From the NCBI RefSeq assembly GCF_002080455.1, contig NZ_CP020555.1:7802501-7866500 (forward strand): a stretch of DNA of 64,000 bases, written 5' to 3'. A program made the translations under genes and the position numbers. Source of the DNA: Streptomyces sp. Sge12. GTDB lineage: Bacteria > Actinomycetota > Actinomycetes > Streptomycetales > Streptomycetaceae. The notes under the pieces were generated by a model. The model saw only the letters and a list, made by a program, of their open reading frames with translations. It had not been told where the DNA came from and made no database searches. Shown piece by piece: positions 42,837 to 50,817 of the stretch (positions within the stretch are counted from its first letter, which is position 1; each line of letters begins with the position of its first letter).

Positions 42837-43790
42837 ATGACGAAGGCCGTAGGGATGAGCGTGCCGCACCTTGATGCCCAACCGGAAGCGTTCGCGAAAG
42901 CGTCACGCTTCGGGCGCGGCCTCTATGCATGTCTGACCGCGCACCGTGACGAACTGTTTGCGCTGACCGACGCGATGCTGTGCGCGGATGGGCCGGTGCG
43001 GACGCCGGTGGACTTGACGCTGCTGGCTGAACACCGCCGCGGCCACGCCGCCCTGCATTTGCGGCCGACGGAGGGCGTGCCGACAGGGAAAATTGCGGTG
43101 CGGGCCGGCACCACGCCGGTCAGACTCGCGGACATGACCGAGAAGATCACCCGCATCAACCCCGAGCAGCTGCATGCGACGCCCGGCTACCACCACATCA
43201 CCGTGGTGGAGGCGGGTCGTACGGCCTACCTGGCGGGGCAGTGCCCTCTTGACCGGAACGGTGACCTCGTCGGTCCCGGTTCTCTCGAGACACAGGTCGA
43301 CCAGGTTGTCGCGAACGCGCTCACAGCCCTCGCTGCGGCGAATGCCCAGCCGCAACACGTGGTGCGGTCGGTGATCTACGTACGGAGCGATGAGAGGGAC
43401 GTTCTCGGAGCCGCGTGGCATCGGCTCACCGGCTCCGCCCTCGGTCCGGCGTTCACCACCGCCAGCACCCTCCTGGGCGTCTCGCAGCTGGGCTTTGCCG
43501 GACAGCTCGTCGAGCTGGATCTCACCGTGGCACTGCCCGACTGACTTCGAACAGCCCAAGGCCGTCACGCAGGCGTGGGACCGGGTCCACCCGCGGTTGC
43601 CGCACCGGGCTGCTCGGCTTGACCACAAGGGCGAACTCCCCCTGGTGGAAGGCATATCAAGCCGGCTGGAGGTCGAGCACGTCCGGATGTCGCCGACGCA
43701 GGCCTTGTCCCGCCGGAGCACCGAAACCCCGCCGGTCAGGCCCCGGACGACTACCCGGCACCCCGAACGGACACCGTTCAGGGGCCGACG
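42837..43790 (+). pseudogene. Transposase C, split by a ridA gene
   Basis: N-terminal fragment 42837-43068 (FGRGLYACLTAHRDELFAL, PVDLTLLAEHRRGHAALH) shares even its leader with copy A (GTGCTCCGACCAAG). Then comes the RidA gene. A middle fragment follows at 43549-43690 (AWDRVHPRLPHRAARLDHKG, ELPLVEG) and a C-terminal piece near 43700-43790 in a shifted frame (PKPRRSGPGRLPGTPNG). The catalytic core is absent, so the gene is dead. Confidence 0.8.
43134..43544 (+). CDS. RidA (YjgF/YER057c/UK114) family protein
   Basis: 136 aa. RidA hydrolyses reactive enamine/imine intermediates such as those from threonine dehydratase. Visible: ATPGYHHITVVEAGRTAYLA, GQCPLDRNGDLVG, LETQVDQVVANALTALAA, VRSVIYVRSDERDV (the usual Arg), and the terminal QLVELDLTVAL. 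Family length is 125-135 aa, so it is complete. ATG is in frame with the upstream transposase fragment. Integrity of the gene inside a dead transposase suggests it is kept by selection. Confidence 0.85.
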   Translation: MTEKITRINPEQLHATPGYHHITVVEAGRTAYLAGQCPLDRNGDLVGPGSLETQVDQVVANALTALAAANAQPQHVVRSVIYVRSDERDVLGAAWHRLTGSALGPAFTTASTLLGVSQLGFAGQLVELDLTVALPD

Positions 43791-44072
43791 TACTCGAAGA
43801 CGCCGCCGCGCGGGTGGCGCAGCACCGCACGGCGGCTGTTCGGGGTGGCCTGAAGGGGCATCACGATGTCAGCCCCTCCCGCTTCCGCCTCATCAGGCCC
43901 GGCGAACAGGAGGAAGGGCCCGACGCCTGCCGGGGCTGCGAAGGCCATCCGGCAGACCCGCACACCGCGGAGCGGCCATGGCGTTCCAGCTGCCGTTCGA
44001 CGCCGAACGCCGAACGTCGAACGACAGGCTGGGACGGTCCTACCGGTAGCCGCCCGCGGCTCGGTTCGCGGT

Positions 44073-45071
44073 TCAGCCCGCGGCGAGGAGGGTGAGCGTG
44101 TCGATCACACGGTTCGAGAAGCCCCACTCGTTGTCGTACCAGGCGACCACCTTGACGTGGCGGCCGTCGACGCGGGTGAGCTCCGAGTCGAAGATCGACG
44201 AGGCGGGGTTGCCGGTGATGTCGGACGACACCAGCGGGTCGTCCGAGTACTCCAGCACGCCGGCCAGCGGGCCCTGCGCCGCGGCACGGTACGCCTCGAG
44301 GATCTCCTCGCGCGTCACCTCGCGGGCGACGGTGGTGTTGAGCTCGACGATCGACCCCACCGGGACGGGCACGCGGATCGAGTCGCCGGACAGCTTGCCG
44401 TCGAGCTGCGGCAGCACCAGGCCGATCGCCTTCGCGGCACCGGTCGAGGTCGGCACGATGTTGACACCGGCGGCGCGGGCACGGCGCGGGTCGCGGTGCG
44501 GGCCGTCCTGCAGGTTCTGCTCCTGCGTGTAGGCGTGCACCGTGGTCATGAAGCCGTGCTCGATGCCGGCGAGGTCGTCGAGTACGGCGGCCAGCGGGGC
44601 CAGCGCGTTGGTCGTGCAGGACGCGTTCGAGACGATCGTGTGCAGCGCCGGGTCGTATGCGTCGGTGTTCACACCGAACGCGAGCGTGACGTCGGCCCCG
44701 TCGGACGGCGCGCTGACCAGCACCTTGCGCGCACCCGCCTTGATGTGGCCACGGGCGGCCTCGGCGGAGGTGAAGCGACCGGTCGCCTCCAGGACGAGGT
44801 CGACACCGAGCTTGGCCCACGGCAGCTGCTCCGGCTCGCGCTCGGCGAGCACGGTGATGCGGTGGCCGTCGACGACGAGCACGTTCCCCTCGACGGTCAC
44901 CGGGCGGCCGAGCCGGCCGGAGGTGGTGTCGAAGGCGAGCAGTCGCGCGAGGGTGGCGGGCTCCGTCAGGTCGTTGACGGCGACGACCTCGAGGTCCGTC
45001 TCGCGCTCCAGGAGCGCGCGCAGCACGTTGCGTCCGATGCGGCCGAATCCGTTGATGGCAATGCGAGTCAT
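44073..45071 (-). CDS. gap: Glyceraldehyde-3-phosphate dehydrogenase, type I
   Basis: 332 aa. Oxidative phosphorylation of glyceraldehyde-3-phosphate with NAD(P)+ in glycolysis. N-terminal NAD fold AINGFGRIGRNVLRAL, EATGRFTS, catalytic Cys in SNASCTTNALAPL, the His in the GFMTTVHAYT strand, NIVPTSTGAAKAIG, and the C-terminal VAWYDNEWGFSNRVIDT. It has the NDL rather than NDx turn after strand beta2. Likely one of several gap paralogues in the genome. It lies downstream of a GlxA-type regulator on the same strand, 145 nt away. Confidence 0.96.
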   Translation of the reverse strand: MTRIAINGFGRIGRNVLRALLERETDLEVVAVNDLTEPATLARLLAFDTTSGRLGRPVTVEGNVLVVDGHRITVLAEREPEQLPWAKLGVDLVLEATGRFTSAEAARGHIKAGARKVLVSAPSDGADVTLAFGVNTDAYDPALHTIVSNASCTTNALAPLAAVLDDLAGIEHGFMTTVHAYTQEQNLQDGPHRDPRRARAAGVNIVPTSTGAAKAIGLVLPQLDGKLSGDSIRVPVPVGSIVELNTTVAREVTREEILEAYRAAAQGPLAGVLEYSDDPLVSSDITGNPASSIFDSELTRVDGRHVKVVAWYDNEWGFSNRVIDTLTLLAAG

Positions 45072-45216
45072 GAGCGATGTCCCTTTCGTTCGCCACCAGG
45101 TTCGCCCCCGCTGCCCCTCCCCGACAGCGGCGAGATCGCCATGGTTCGTAAGGATCTCGCCACCCGCGACGGTCGAGGCATTCTCGGGCCGATGCGGGCA
45201 GGACGCGCCCCGGGCC

Positions 45217-46173
45217 CTATGTGCCCTGGGTGAAGGTGCGCCGGTACTCCGTCGGGGTGGTGCCCAGGATGCGGTGGAAGTGCAGCCGCAGATTCGCCCC
45301 CGTGCCGAGGCCGACGTCGTCGGCGATCTGCTCGACGCTGCGCCCCGAACGCTCCAGCAGCTCGCGCGCCACGTCGATGCGCGCCCGCATGACCCACTGC
45401 ATCGGCGTGTACCCGGTGTCCTCGGCGAAACGGCGCGAGAACGTACGGGGCGAGACCCCCGCGTGCTGGGCGAGCGCCTCCAGGGTGAGCGGCTCGCCCA
45501 GCCGGTGCAGCGCCCACTCCCGGGTGGCGGCGAACCGCTCCCCGAGCGGCTCGGGGACGCTGCGCGGTACGTACTGCGCCTGGCCGCCGCTGCGGTACGG
45601 GGCCGCGACCAGGCGCCGGGCCGCGTGGTTCGAGGCGGCCACGCCGAGGTCGTGGCGCAGGATGTGCAGGCACAGGTCGATGCCCGAGGCGGCGCCGGCC
45701 GACGTCAGCACGCTGCCCTCGTCGACGAACAGGACGTTCTCGTCGAGGCGGATGTCCGGATGTTTCGCCGCCAGAGCTCGTGCGTAGTGCCAGTGGGTCG
45801 TCGCCCGCTTGCCGTCGAGCAGGCCCGTGGCGGCGAGGGCGAAGGCGCCCGTGGAGATGGCGGCGAGCCGCGCGCCCCGCTCGTGGGCGGCGATCAGCGC
45901 GTCGATGACCGCCCGCGGCGGGTCCTCGCGGTCGGGAAAGCGGTAGCCGGGTACGAAGACGATGTCGGCCCAGGCCAGCGCGTCGAGCCCGTGCGTGACG
46001 TGGTACGAGAGCCCGTCGCCGCCGGTCACGAGACCGGGCGCCGCCCCGCACACCCGCACCTCGTACGGCATGCTCGCGCGTGTCGTGAACACCTGCGCGG
46101 GGATACCGACGTCGAGCGGCTTCGCGCCCTCGAGGACGAGGACGGCGACACGGTGGAGGCGGGAGGGCGGCAC
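45217..46173 (-). CDS. GlxA-family transcriptional regulator (DJ-1/PfpI-like plus AraC HTH)
   Basis: 318 aa from GTG at 46173; the start is uncertain. N-terminal class-I-glutamine-amidotransferase-like domain (about 8-175) with VAVLVLEGAKPLDVGIPAQV, DIVFVPGYR, and GAFALAATGLLDGKRATTHW; the nucleophile position reads AISTGAFALA, so a Cys is replaced by Thr and the domain should sense rather than catalyse. AraC helix-turn-helix at about 215-315 (LTLEALAQHAGVSPRTFSRRF and GANLRLHFHRILGTTPTEYR). A possible regulator of the GAPDH gene downstream. Confidence 0.93.
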   Translation of the reverse strand: MPPSRLHRVAVLVLEGAKPLDVGIPAQVFTTRASMPYEVRVCGAAPGLVTGGDGLSYHVTHGLDALAWADIVFVPGYRFPDREDPPRAVIDALIAAHERGARLAAISTGAFALAATGLLDGKRATTHWHYARALAAKHPDIRLDENVLFVDEGSVLTSAGAASGIDLCLHILRHDLGVAASNHAARRLVAAPYRSGGQAQYVPRSVPEPLGERFAATREWALHRLGEPLTLEALAQHAGVSPRTFSRRFAEDTGYTPMQWVMRARIDVARELLERSGRSVEQIADDVGLGTGANLRLHFHRILGTTPTEYRRTFTQGT

Positions 46174-46721
46174 GTGGTTCAGGGTACGGCGGGTTCGCCG
46201 CTCGCACGGACGTGCCGGACCCCGCGCGGGCGCGTGGAGGTGCGGCGGGGTGTGCGGGTCGGTCGCCTCACCACTGCTTGGCGATGAGCTCCAGGTCCCC
46301 GCGGCCGCGTTGCCCAGCTCGCGGTCCAGTTCCCGCAGGCAACCGGCCGATGCCCGGCAGGAATGTGCGGTGCGGCCGGCAGGATGTGGCGATCCGTCAG
46401 GGCTCGGTAGGCGGGCTGCCCGCCGGGCGGGCGGGCCTGCCGCATGATGCCGGGGGGGGAAGGGCATCATGCGGCGCGGCGCGCTCCGGAAGCACCCCAC
46501 CCCCCAGGCGGCGGCTTCCGATGTCACGCGTCTGACCCGATTGCTCGTTCCCAAACACCCGCTCCTCCAGAAACTCCGCGCACCTGAGAGCGCGTCAGCA
46601 GGGTCACGGGTCACGGGCCGCGGCGATCTCGTGGCCTGAGACCGGAGCCGCTTCCACGGCGTTCGGTGTGCAGCGGCGAGCCGCGGATGCCGTACGGGGC
46701 GGCCCGCCGCACTCTGGATGT
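46174..46721. other. 548-nt spacer, possible gene remnants only
   Basis: No intact gene. On the minus strand, around 46270-46470, three frames carry protein-like pieces (GGQPAYRALTDRHI; CLRELDRELGNAA; DLELIAKQW then stop) that would join only through frameshifts, so an old gene remnant is possible. The rest has GC-rich spacer composition and a G-run at 46449-46457. Confidence 0.35.
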
Positions 46722-46946
46722 ATGGCGGACCAGACGGAGATCGTGATCCACCCCGTGTCCCCGCAGGGCGGGCGCAAGGTCACCGTGCACGCGCTCGGCG
46801 TGGACGCGGACCTGGGCCGGGCGCTCACGCTCGCAGATGTGACGGAGTTGCTGCGCCGGGTCGGCCTGGAGGATGTGGAGCTGTCCGAGGACGGGCCGAT
46901 CCGGTGGGAGGGGGGCGGGCCCGAGGTGTGGACCGGGGGCGCCTGA
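46722..46946 (+). CDS. Small hypothetical protein
   Basis: 74 aa from ATG at 46722. It starts MADQTEIVIHPVSPQGGRKV, continues with a strand-helix VHALGVDADLGRALTLADVT, and ends PEVWTGGA. Compact alpha/beta protein, no motif. Convergent with the lipoprotein-like gene that follows (38-nt gap). Codon structure is good (GC third positions), which supports a real gene. Confidence 0.7.
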   Translation: MADQTEIVIHPVSPQGGRKVTVHALGVDADLGRALTLADVTELLRRVGLEDVELSEDGPIRWEGGGPEVWTGGA

Positions 46947-46984
46947 CGCTGCCGGGCGCCGTGGGACCGGGGTCGGGTTCGGGG

Positions 46985-47608
46985 TCAGGGGATGCGGAGA
47001 CCGGCGAGGAGCTGCTCGTGCATCGCCTTCAGGGCCTTGTCGTTCGCCTGGGGGCCGAGGCTGATGGCCTGCACGAGGTGCTTGTCGTCGGCTATGAGAC
47101 GAATGGAGCCGGTCACAGGCTCACCGTCCGACTCGGAGGTCAGGCGAGCGTCGAGGGCGGGGCGGCCGTCGACCGTCAGTTTCCGCACGTCATGGCTGGT
47201 CAGAGGCTCGGCGGTGTTCTGCGTGTACGACCGCAGGAAACGCTGGAGATTCTCCTCGAGCGGGTACTGGTCTCCCGGCATGTCATGGACGGCGAAACCG
47301 GTCCCTCCGTCCGGCGTGTCCACGCCGTACGCGCGTCCGTCGACGAGCTGGTCCTCGATGGGTACGGTCGCCGTCCGGACGGTGGCCTTCCCTGGAAGCT
47401 CCGCACTGATGCCACTGGGCGGGTCGGTCGTCCTCACCCAGTCCGCGGCGGGGACGGCGGCCAGGGCCGTGACCGGCGGCGGCGCAGGGGCGGAGGGAGC
47501 GCCGGAGGGGGCGGCGAACGCGGTGGCGGAAACCGGCACACCCCCTGCGATCAAGGCCGCGGACGCCGCAAGCATCGCGAGGCGCTGCGTCCGAGAACGG
47601 TGAGTCAT
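46985..47608 (-). CDS. Secreted protein of unknown function
   Basis: 207 aa from ATG at 47608 (GGAAG upstream). Signal peptide (1-33, LAMLAASAALIAGGVPVSAT then AFAAP), a Pro/Ala-rich linker (APSAPAPPPVTALAAVPA), and a mature alpha/beta domain with GISAELPGKATVRTATVPI, GFAVHDMPGDQYPLEENLQR, and ARLTSESDGEPVTGSIRLIA. The pattern (exported domain of about 150 residues with LPGKATV) recurs in actinomycete secreted proteins of unknown role. Divergent from the WhiB-like gene. Confidence 0.75.
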   Translation of the reverse strand: MTHRSRTQRLAMLAASAALIAGGVPVSATAFAAPSGAPSAPAPPPVTALAAVPAADWVRTTDPPSGISAELPGKATVRTATVPIEDQLVDGRAYGVDTPDGGTGFAVHDMPGDQYPLEENLQRFLRSYTQNTAEPLTSHDVRKLTVDGRPALDARLTSESDGEPVTGSIRLIADDKHLVQAISLGPQANDKALKAMHEQLLAGLRIP

Positions 47609-47801
47609 GCCGATCACTTCCCGTGGCCCGCCCGCCGACCGACGTCCGGGGGCCGCTCCCGACCCTTCTTCCAGCGTCCGCCCCGACCGCTCCGGGTGCA
47701 TCCGGACGCAAGGGAGCGACAAATAGCGGGTCCGGCACTGAATAGAGCGGCCGGTACCGGCCAGGAGCGGGGGGACGGCTTCGGACGGACTGAATGGAGG
47801 A

Positions 47802-48062
47802 ATGACGATGAACTGGCGCCAGGAGGCTGCTTGCCGGTGGGAAGATCCCGAGCTCTTCTTCCCGGTGGGCACCAGCGGCCCGGCCCTTGTCCAGATCGAG
47901 GAGGCCAAGGCGGTGTGCCACCGCTGCCCGGTCATGGAGAGCTGCCTCCAGTGGGCCCTCGAGGGAGGCCAGGACCTCGGCGTGTGCGGCGGCATGAGCG
48001 AGGACGAACGACGTGCGGCCAAGCGGCGCGCGGCCCGGGCCGGAGCGCGATCGTCCGGCTGA
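47802..48062 (+). CDS. WhiB-like iron-sulfur transcription factor
   Basis: 86 aa (ATG at 47802; ATG at 47808 in frame). [4Fe-4S]-binding Wbl protein: the four cluster Cys are Cys11, Cys39, Cys42, Cys48 (ACRWEDPELFFPVG, then CHRCPVMESCLQWAL). The usual GVWGG turn reads GVCGG, giving a fifth Cys (62) in place of the conserved Trp. A basic tail RRAAKRRAARAG follows. Such proteins bind the principal sigma factor and respond to NO/O2. Located divergently from a secreted-protein gene. Confidence 0.92.
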   Translation: MTMNWRQEAACRWEDPELFFPVGTSGPALVQIEEAKAVCHRCPVMESCLQWALEGGQDLGVCGGMSEDERRAAKRRAARAGARSSG

Positions 48063-48371
48063 GCCCGGTTCTCGGGCCCGCCGGGCGCGTACGCCTTCAT
48101 GGCGGGGCCGCACCCGCGGGTCGGGTCGTCGTGGTCGGTCATCGGGCTCGGCAGCGGCGTGATCCGCCGCCGGCCCCCGCGTCAGAAGGGCGCCGAAGAA
48201 GCCCAGGAGGGAAAGAGGGCCTCCACGGGTACCGAGCCGGGCCCCGCCCGGCGCCCGGAAAACCGCGGGCCGCCCGGGGACACCGCCCGCTACGATCGGG
48301 CCGCGCGCGTACCCACCCACCTCACGCGCCTCATCCACCCACCCGATCACGGCGGTCCCACGGAGGCACCG

Positions 48372-49331
48372 ATGACCCTGGCCCCCTCGCGGACCCCCGC
48401 CCACCCCGAACGACTCGACCAGGGCCACCCGTTCCGCCAGTGGAAGACCTGGCGCATACCCGGGACCGAGCTCACCCTCACCGGGTACTCGCGCGCCAAC
48501 GACAAGACGTTCTTCCACATCCCGGAGCTGCGCTGCGCGCTCGACGCCGGACTGGCGGAAGGGCGTCAGCCGGAGACGGTCTTCCTCACGCACACCCACC
48601 ACGACCACTCCAAGGACCTCGACCACCTCGCCGCCCGGCCCGACGGAGTCGACATCCACCTGCCCGCGGCGGCTGCGCCCTACGTGGAGACCTTCCTGCG
48701 GGCCTCCGCCGAACTGAACCACGGCACCGCCTACGACCCCGCACTCGCCGCGAACTGCCGGCTGCACGGAGTCCGCGGCGGCGACGAGTTCACCTTCGGC
48801 CGCCGTGGCCACCACGTACGGGTGGTGGAGTGCGTGCACAAGGTGCCCTGTGTGGGATACGCCTTCTCCGAACGCCGCAAGGCGCTGCTGCCCGAGTACG
48901 AGGAACTGCGGCGCGACCTCGCCGAAGAGGGCCGGGGCGGCGAGTTCGGGCGGATCCTCGCCGAGCGCCGCAAGGAGGGCGCCGAGGTCGAACGAGAGGT
49001 GCTCAAGCCGCTGTTCGCCTTCCTCGGTGACACCCACGTGAGCGTCTTCGAGGACAATCCCTGGCTCTTCGAGTACCCGGTCCTCATCACCGAGTGCACC
49101 TATCTCGACGACGCCGAGCTGGAGCGGGCCGACCGGGTCGGACACACCGTCTGGAGCCGGCTGAAGCCCGTCGTCGAGGCCCACCCCGACACGCTCTTCG
49201 TCCTCACGCACTTCAGCCTGCGCCACTCGGACCAGGACGTCCTCGACTTCTTCGGCGACGAGCGGCCCGGCAACGTACTGCTGTGGGCGCACCCGGACAG
49301 CAGGCTGCCCGAACAGCACCAGCACGGCTGA
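48372..49331 (+). CDS. Metallo-beta-lactamase-fold hydrolase
   Basis: 319 aa from ATG at 48372 (GGAGGCACCG upstream). Zinc motif FLTHTHHDHSKDLDHL (HxHxDH), further His in VVECVHKVPCVGYAF, an Asp in FLGDTHVSVF and a final VLTHFSLRHS, the arrangement of RNase Z-like and other MBL hydrolases. A large charged insert (about 175-215, RRDLAEEGRGGEFGRILAER) is unusual. Substrate unknown; cytoplasmic. Its stop is 29 nt from the convergent next gene. Confidence 0.85.
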   Translation: MTLAPSRTPAHPERLDQGHPFRQWKTWRIPGTELTLTGYSRANDKTFFHIPELRCALDAGLAEGRQPETVFLTHTHHDHSKDLDHLAARPDGVDIHLPAAAAPYVETFLRASAELNHGTAYDPALAANCRLHGVRGGDEFTFGRRGHHVRVVECVHKVPCVGYAFSERRKALLPEYEELRRDLAEEGRGGEFGRILAERRKEGAEVEREVLKPLFAFLGDTHVSVFEDNPWLFEYPVLITECTYLDDAELERADRVGHTVWSRLKPVVEAHPDTLFVLTHFSLRHSDQDVLDFFGDERPGNVLLWAHPDSRLPEQHQHG

Positions 49332-49359
49332 CCGCACCGACCGTACCGACCCCGTCCCG

Positions 49360-50760
49360 TCACACCCCGGCCAGCGCGTCACGCAGCCGGCGTGCCTGCC
49401 TGAGCAACTGGGACGAACCCGGTCGCTGCGCCAACGCCGTCACCTCGGGCAGCTCACCGCGCGCACCCGACAGCCGCGCGCAGTCCGCCGCGACGGCCAG
49501 GAGCGCTCCGTGCACCTGCGGCCGGGTGTGGACCAGCAGGCCGGGGAGCGCGCCGGCCAGGACCGCCCAGACCGCCCCGGCGCCCTGCGGCGCGGCGGCC
49601 GCGGCCCGGAGTGACTCGATCAGCAGGGGCACCTTCAGCGTGCCCAGCCCCACGAGTTCGGTGAGCTCGCGGCCGAGCAGTTCTCCGTCCAGCCGGCCCC
49701 GCGCGGCCAGCAGGAGCAGCGCCCGCACGGCGGCCTCCCGGTCCCGCTCCGGGACGGAGGCGAGCCCGTAGGCGACGGCCAGGTGCACAGCGGGTCCGGC
49801 CGGGCCGTCGGTCGCGGCGAGCGCCTCCAGGAAGGCGGGGGCACCGCTGCCGTCCTGGTCGGCCGCCGATGCGACACCCGTCAGCAGCCGGGCCGCGGCC
49901 GTCTCCGGGTGCCAGGGGAGGGCCGCGACCGTGTGGGCGTCCCGCTGGTCCGGCAGCGACCAGTGCGGACAGGACAGCTGCGGCTCGAACTTCCGGAACA
50001 GCGACCAGAAACGCCGGGGAAACGCGCCCCGGCCCTCGATCGCCTCGTGCCCCACCAGGATCCGGCGGCCGATCCGTGCTCCCCGGCGCCTGCTGGGACG
50101 CTCGGGTTCACCGGCCTCGCGCTCCCGCCACGACGCCGGCCGGGGCAGACCGCCCTGCCGGAGCCAGTCGGCCACGCGGGCGCCCTCCGCCAGCCGCAAC
50201 CCCTCCGCGGCGCGCACGGCTTCCGGATCGACGGGGCCGCCGACGCGCAGCAGTGCCTGCCCCAGGTCCGCCGGCCCGGGCCGGACACCGAGACGCTCGT
50301 ACTCCGCGAGTCGCGCGACCAGGTCGTACGGCGCCACCGCACCGGTCGGCCCGCTCGGCGTGGACAGCAGGAACGGTACGGGATCACCCGCGCGCAACCG
50401 CGCGGCGACCTCGCCCATCCGCGCCCCGACCACGTAGTCCAGTGCCACGTGCTGGCACAGTTCGAGCCAGCCCGCCGCCCCGGCGGTCTCCCAGGGCTCC
50501 TCCGACCGGACCGGGTCCACCGCGGCGCCGACGACCGCCGCGATGCTCCCCGCCCGAGGGTGCGGCCGCAGCCCGGACCCGCGCGGTACGGAGCCCAGCG
50601 CGGCGACGAGCGCGTCCCGGTTGCGGAAGCTGTGACTCACGACCCCGCCCAGTACGCGCTCGAACGAAGGCACGCCGGGGTCGCGGCGGTCGGCCAGTAC
50701 CGCCGCGACCTCGTCGGCGAGCGCACCCGGTGCCGGTGCGGCGAATTCCCCATCGATCAT
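49360..50760 (-). CDS. Large hypothetical protein, resembles C-terminal part of DUF6493-type proteins
   Basis: 466 aa from ATG at 50760. No signal. It consists of helical stretches and Ala/Leu/Arg-rich blocks: WLELCQHVALDYVVGARMGE, LLRVGGPVDPEAVRAAEGLR, CPHWSLPDQRDAHTVAALPW, and a HEAT-like C-terminal part with AVHLAVAYGLASVPERDRE and LLLAARGRLDGELLGRELTE. I only tentatively liken it to DUF6493 proteins, which are usually longer. It is the last gene before the ABC exporter, 57 nt away on the same strand. Confidence 0.6.
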   Translation of the reverse strand: MIDGEFAAPAPGALADEVAAVLADRRDPGVPSFERVLGGVVSHSFRNRDALVAALGSVPRGSGLRPHPRAGSIAAVVGAAVDPVRSEEPWETAGAAGWLELCQHVALDYVVGARMGEVAARLRAGDPVPFLLSTPSGPTGAVAPYDLVARLAEYERLGVRPGPADLGQALLRVGGPVDPEAVRAAEGLRLAEGARVADWLRQGGLPRPASWREREAGEPERPSRRRGARIGRRILVGHEAIEGRGAFPRRFWSLFRKFEPQLSCPHWSLPDQRDAHTVAALPWHPETAAARLLTGVASAADQDGSGAPAFLEALAATDGPAGPAVHLAVAYGLASVPERDREAAVRALLLLAARGRLDGELLGRELTELVGLGTLKVPLLIESLRAAAAAPQGAGAVWAVLAGALPGLLVHTRPQVHGALLAVAADCARLSGARGELPEVTALAQRPGSSQLLRQARRLRDALAGV

Positions 50761-50817
50761 GTGGTGCAGGCTAGACCGTCCCACTGACAGGGCCGCCCGG
50801 GTGGCCCGGGCGAGGGG

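Noticed and set aside
46270..46470. A real minus-strand gene upstream of the GlxA-type regulator
   Set aside because: Sensible pieces are spread over three frames with no start; recorded only as a possible remnant.
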